Shown here: in pieces, positions 5,245 to 5,817 of the stretch
How the letters are laid out: each line of letters begins with the position of its first letter
How positions within the stretch are numbered: position 1 is the first letter of the stretch
Assembly: GCA_016931015.1 (NCBI GenBank)
Contig: JAFGFP010000013.1
Span: 1-5,817, forward strand
Length of the DNA: 5,817 bases
Direction: 5' to 3'
Source of the DNA: Dehalococcoidales bacterium
Lineage (GTDB): Bacteria; Chloroflexota; Dehalococcoidia; Dehalococcoidales; UBA5760
Notes under the pieces: generated by a model
Told to the model about the DNA's origin: nothing
The model's database searches: none
The model's input: only the letters and a program-made list of their open reading frames with translations
Translations under genes and position numbers: made by a program

Positions 5245-5817
5245 ATGGACGGGGACGCCGCTAAGAGAGACTTCCGCCCGCTCGATTACGCCAAGGTCAC
5301 CATCTTCGGGCTGGCCATGACCGCCCTGTGGAGCAGTCTGCACAGCATTATCCTGCCCCTGAGAATCGCCGACTTCGTTCCCGCGGGACGGCAGGCCACC
5401 TACCTGGGGCTGCTTACCGTTACCGGCCTGGTTCTGGCCATAGCTACCCAGCCCATCGCCGGCGCCTTAAGCGACCGTTCCGGCTCGCGGTGGGGGCGGC
5501 GACGCCCCTTTATCTTCATCGGGGCGCTAGCCACGCTGGCGTTTCTCCCCGGCGTCAGCCTGGCCGGCAGCCTGGCCGCCCTCTTTACCGTCTACTATTT
5601 CTTACAGCTCAGCGCCAACACCGCCCTGGGGCCCTACCTCGCCTTCTTCCCCGACCTGGTGCCGGAGAAGAAAAGGGGGCTCGCCTCCGGGGTAAAGGGG
5701 CTGCTCGAGATAGCCGGGGCCGGGGCTTGCATCTGGTTAATCGGCCAGCTGATGGGTAACTATTCTTCCGGTGCGGGCAGCCGCTGGCTCTGGCTGAGCC
5801 TGGGGATACTGGGGGCC
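5245..5817 (+). CDS. Major facilitator superfamily transporter, N-terminal part
   Basis: The frame is open from ATG 5245 to the window end (191 codons, no stop), so roughly the first half of a 12-helix transporter is present. Hydrophobic segments fall at about 17-37, 52-75, 88-108, 110-136, 149-170 and from 180 onward. The loop between helices 2 and 3 has the MFS motif A in the form GALSDRSGSRWGRRRPF (73-89), a version I associate with SLC45/sucrose-transporter-like and GPH-like MFS proteins. After helix 4 comes ALGPYLAFFPDLVPEKKRGLASG (127-149), also typical of that group. The protein would sit in the cytoplasmic membrane; the substrate cannot be deduced, though sugars or related solutes are possible. 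GAGGT lies ten bases before the start. It is divergent from the radical SAM-DUF1464 pair, so a shared role is possible but unproven. Confidence 0.88.
   Translation, partial: MDGDAAKRDFRPLDYAKVTIFGLAMTALWSSLHSIILPLRIADFVPAGRQATYLGLLTVTGLVLAIATQPIAGALSDRSGSRWGRRRPFIFIGALATLAFLPGVSLAGSLAALFTVYYFLQLSANTALGPYLAFFPDLVPEKKRGLASGVKGLLEIAGAGACIWLIGQLMGNYSSGAGSRWLWLSLGILGA

Noticed and set aside
5141..5280. Exact 10-base repeat CTTCCGCCCG at 5141-5150 and 5271-5280
   Set aside because: It is short and GC-rich, and one copy lies inside the MFS coding sequence; chance is sufficient explanation.
5328..5759. Plus-strand open frame of 143 codons in the MFS region
   Set aside because: It is arginine-, proline- and histidine-rich and out of frame with the MFS reading frame, which gives clean membrane helices and motif A.

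Overview
The window is 5.8 kb of dense, mostly GC-rich bacterial DNA. Sampled stretches of the core genes are roughly 60-70% GC. It holds seven protein genes, two of them cut by the window edges. The housekeeping genes are clearly bacterial: an EF-G-like C-terminus, peptide chain release factor 1 (RF1) and the RF1 glutamine methyltransferase PrmC. The mixture of an EF-G-II-like protein, a PrmC with an NLPY motif, and a DUF1464 protein (a family I associate mainly with archaea and some deep-branching anaerobic bacteria) suggests an anaerobic Chloroflexota, perhaps Dehalococcoidia-like. That placement is inference from protein flavour, not a proven assignment.

Layout. Positions 1-429 (+) are the end of an EF-G-like GTPase gene. 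It converges on a minus-strand block that runs back from 5104 to 458. In transcription order this block is a radical SAM/SPASM protein (5104-4088), a DUF1464 ASKHA-type kinase-like protein (4078-3020), a small GNAT acetyltransferase (2946-2500), prfA (2406-1330) and prmC (1333-458). From 5245 (+) to the window end runs the first half of a major facilitator superfamily transporter, divergent from the radical SAM gene.

How the genes work together. prfA and prmC overlap by four bases (ATGA) and form the familiar functional pair: RF1 terminates translation at UAA/UAG, and PrmC methylates the Gln of its GGQ motif. The radical SAM and DUF1464 genes are nine bases apart, with a Shine-Dalgarno sequence lying directly behind the upstream stop codon, so they look like a co-translated cassette of unknown chemistry. 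The divergent transporter shares their 140-bp promoter region, and I can see a plausible sigma70-like promoter in each direction.

The most distinctive structural feature is the GNAT gene. It is about 47% GC between much richer neighbours and is flanked by a 16-base direct repeat with one mismatch (2456-2471 and 2987-3002), which suggests a small acquired segment placed between the two minus-strand blocks. I see no tRNA, rRNA, CRISPR array, insertion sequence or convincing intrinsic terminator. The only long gene-free stretches are the three intergenic regions of 73-140 bases described below.
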